A stretch of DNA of 64,000 bases from Flavobacterium aquidurense (GTDB lineage Bacteria > Bacteroidota > Bacteroidia > Flavobacteriales > Flavobacteriaceae). How positions within the stretch are numbered: position 1 is the first letter of the stretch; each line of letters opens with the position of its first letter. Position numbers and translations under genes: made by a program. The notes under the pieces are model-generated. The model saw only the letters and a program-made list of their open reading frames with translations. It was not told the DNA's origin and ran no database searches. Below are positions 62,429 to 64,000 of this stretch, in pieces. The stretch lies in assembly GCA_900107365.1 (NCBI GenBank), contig FNPS01000001.1, positions 496,001 to 560,000 of the forward strand. Direction: 5' to 3'.

Positions 62429-64000
62429 TTATTGATTAGTTGGCTCTTCGGCTTTGTGAATTTCTACCGAAAGTTCTTGTGAATCATCTTTCAAATCCAT
62501 TAAGATTTCGTCTCCTGAATGAATTTTTGAAGTTATGATTTCTTCTGCCAATAAATCTTCTACATATTTCTGAATCGCTCTTTTTAGAGGTCTTGCTCCA
62601 AATTGTCTGTCAAAACCTTTCTCGGCGATAAATGCTTTTGCTTTATCAGTTAAACTTAAAGTGTATCCTAATTCAGCTATACGAGAATATAGTTTTTTAA
62701 GCTCAATTTCGATAATCAAATCAATGTCGGCTTTTTCTAAAGCATTGAATACAATTACATCATCAATTCTGTTTAAGAATTCAGGAGCAAAAGTTTTCTT
62801 CAGTGCATTTTCGATAATACTTTTAGAATTTTCGTCGGCTTGAGCCACTTTTGCAGCTGTTCCGAAACCAACACCTTGTCCAAAATCTTTCAATTGACGA
62901 GCTCCAACATTTGAAGTCATAATGATAATAGTATTTTTAAAGTCGATTTTACGACCTAAACTATCTGTCAAATAACCGTCATCTAAAACCTGAAGCATCA
63001 TATTAAACACATCCGGATGCGCTTTTTCGATCTCATCTAACAGCACAACACAATATGGTTTTCTACGAACTTTTTCAGTCAATTGACCACCTTCTTCATA
63101 TCCTACGTATCCCGGAGGTGCTCCAACTAAACGAGAAATAGCAAATTTTTCCATGTATTCACTCATGTCGATACGAACTAATGCATCTTCAGAATCAAAT
63201 AATTCTTTTGCTAAAACTTTTGCTAATTGCGTTTTACCAACTCCAGTCTGACCTAAGAAAATGAACGAACCAATTGGTTTATTCGGATCTTTAAGTCCGG
63301 CTCTGTTACGTTGAATAGAACGTGCAATTTTTAATACAGCCTCATTTTGACCAATTACTTTGTTCTGAATCAATTCAGGTAATTTGGCTAATTTGTTGCT
63401 TTCTGTTTGTGCTATTCTATTAACAGGAATTCCGGTCATCATCGAAACAACATCGGCTACATTATCTTCTGTAACTTCAATTCTGTTGTTTTTAGAATCC
63501 TCTTCCCACTGTTCCTGGGCAACAGCTAAATCTTTTTCGATACGTTTTTCATCATCACGAAGTTTGGCTGCTTCTTCATATTTTTGTTTTTTAACAACCA
63601 TATTTTTGTTTTCACGCACTTCTTCCAACTGACGCTCTAAATCCAAAATTTGTTTAGGAACATCAATATTAGTAATGTGTACACGAGAACCAGCTTCGTC
63701 AAGAGCATCAATAGCTTTGTCTGGTAAAAAACGCTCAGACATATATCTGTTTGTTAATTTAACACAAGCTTCAATGGCTTCCTGCGTATAAGTAACATTA
63801 TGGTGATCTTCGTATTTGTCTTTAATATTATTCAAAATTGCAATAGTTTCCTCAACAGATGTTGGTTCTACGATTACTTTTTGGAAACGTCTTTCTAATG
63901 CACCATCTTTTTCAATATATTGTCTGTACTCATCAAGAGTTGTAGCACCAATACATTGGATTTCTCCTCTTGCTAAAGCAGGTTTGAACATGTTGGAAGC
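62429..64000 (-). CDS. clpC: ATP-dependent Clp protease ATP-binding subunit ClpC, 5' end outside window
   Basis: 524 codons are visible and the frame stays open to the right edge (it reads [12 protein letters not shown] there). The end of the first AAA+ module ([25 protein letters not shown]) is present. A middle segment with a UVR-like motif ([16 protein letters not shown]) distinguishes ClpC from ClpB. The second AAA+ module follows, with Walker [27 protein letters not shown] and the arginine-finger region [10 protein letters not shown]. It unfolds proteins for ClpP. A full-length ClpC is about 850 residues, so roughly 320 are missing. Confidence 0.95.
   Translation of the reverse strand, partial: ASNMFKPALARGEIQCIGATTLDEYRQYIEKDGALERRFQKVIVEPTSVEETIAILNNIKDKYEDHHNVTYTQEAIEACVKLTNRYMSERFLPDKAIDALDEAGSRVHITNIDVPKQILDLERQLEEVRENKNMVVKKQKYEEAAKLRDDEKRIEKDLAVAQEQWEEDSKNNRIEVTEDNVADVVSMMTGIPVNRIAQTESNKLAKLPELIQNKVIGQNEAVLKIARSIQRNRAGLKDPNKPIGSFIFLGQTGVGKTQLAKVLAKELFDSEDALVRIDMSEYMEKFAISRLVGAPPGYVGYEEGGQLTEKVRRKPYCVVLLDEIEKAHPDVFNMMLQVLDDGYLTDSLGRKIDFKNTIIIMTSNVGARQLKDFGQGVGFGTAAKVAQADENSKSIIENALKKTFAPEFLNRIDDVIVFNALEKADIDLIIEIELKKLYSRIAELGYTLSLTDKAKAFIAEKGFDRQFGARPLKRAIQKYVEDLLAEEIITSKIHSGDEILMDLKDDSQELSVEIHKAEEPTNQ

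Noticed and set aside
1..64000. tRNA, rRNA, insertion sequence, prophage or integrase genes
   Set aside because: I looked for transposase, integrase and phage protein motifs and for obvious tRNA/rRNA sequence and saw none; I could not run a covariance-model search.

Overview
The window looks like chromosome of a Flavobacterium-type member of the Bacteroidota. It is AT-rich with almost no Shine-Dalgarno motifs. Promoters fit the TAnnTTTG -7 box of that phylum, cytochrome oxidase is a fused CcoNO with a one-haem CcoP, and two proteins look like type IX secretion cargo. Most genes are housekeeping. I see no rRNA, tRNA, CRISPR array, insertion sequence, integrase or phage gene.

Layout. 1-8.9 kb: dapD (3' end outside), an Aer-like PAS protein, ruvX, mqo, an isochorismatase-type hydrolase, a FUSC membrane protein, def, a DUF5606 protein and mazG. 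8.9-19.9 kb: an oxygen-respiration block with an Fnr/Crp regulator, the copper ATPase ccoI, ccoS-ccoNO-ccoQ-ccoP-ccoG-ccoH, a SafE-like membrane protein and hemN. 20-30 kb: two small orphans, DoxX, an acyl-CoA carboxylase beta subunit, lpxD, msrB, prfB (with a programmed +1 frameshift), threonine aldolase, ybaB and prolyl oligopeptidase. 30-41.8 kb: a cysteine synthase/CBS-family enzyme, two tandem LamG proteins, yebC, an S41 protease, gcvT, nnrD and a HipA-like/DUF3037 pair. 42-50.5 kb: an accessory stretch with a HutD-like protein, a GNAT, an exported methyltransferase/FAD-oxidase/lipoprotein operon, and an AT-rich HD-HSP90 fusion gene. 50.5-64 kb: thrC, thrB, thrA and a short Thr-rich leader ORF, then hutH, DUF47-PiT phosphate uptake, a DUF421 protein, a retropepsin-RimK fusion and clpC (5' end outside).

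How the genes work together. Four promoters (PAS gene, ccoI, ccoS operon, hemN) each carry a dyad of the form TGAY-N4-RTCA. In all four the dyad centre lies exactly 29.5 bp upstream of the T of the -7 TA, which is class II activator geometry. The likely regulator is the Fnr-like protein encoded divergently from ccoI, so the window appears to hold a microaerobic regulon: high-affinity oxidase, its copper supply, oxygen-independent haem synthesis and a PAS sensor. The threonine operon starts with a 32-residue leader holding 11 Thr codons, which suggests attenuation.

The most unusual non-coding signal is a set of intergenic arrays of degenerate short-period repeats (6/7, 7, 8 or 9 bp). They are usually arranged as facing inverted arms, and one of them is amplified into five ~93-bp tandem copies between thrB and thrC. 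The best candidate for a poorly described protein system is the solitary HD-HSP90 ATPase gene at 47.8-50.5 kb.
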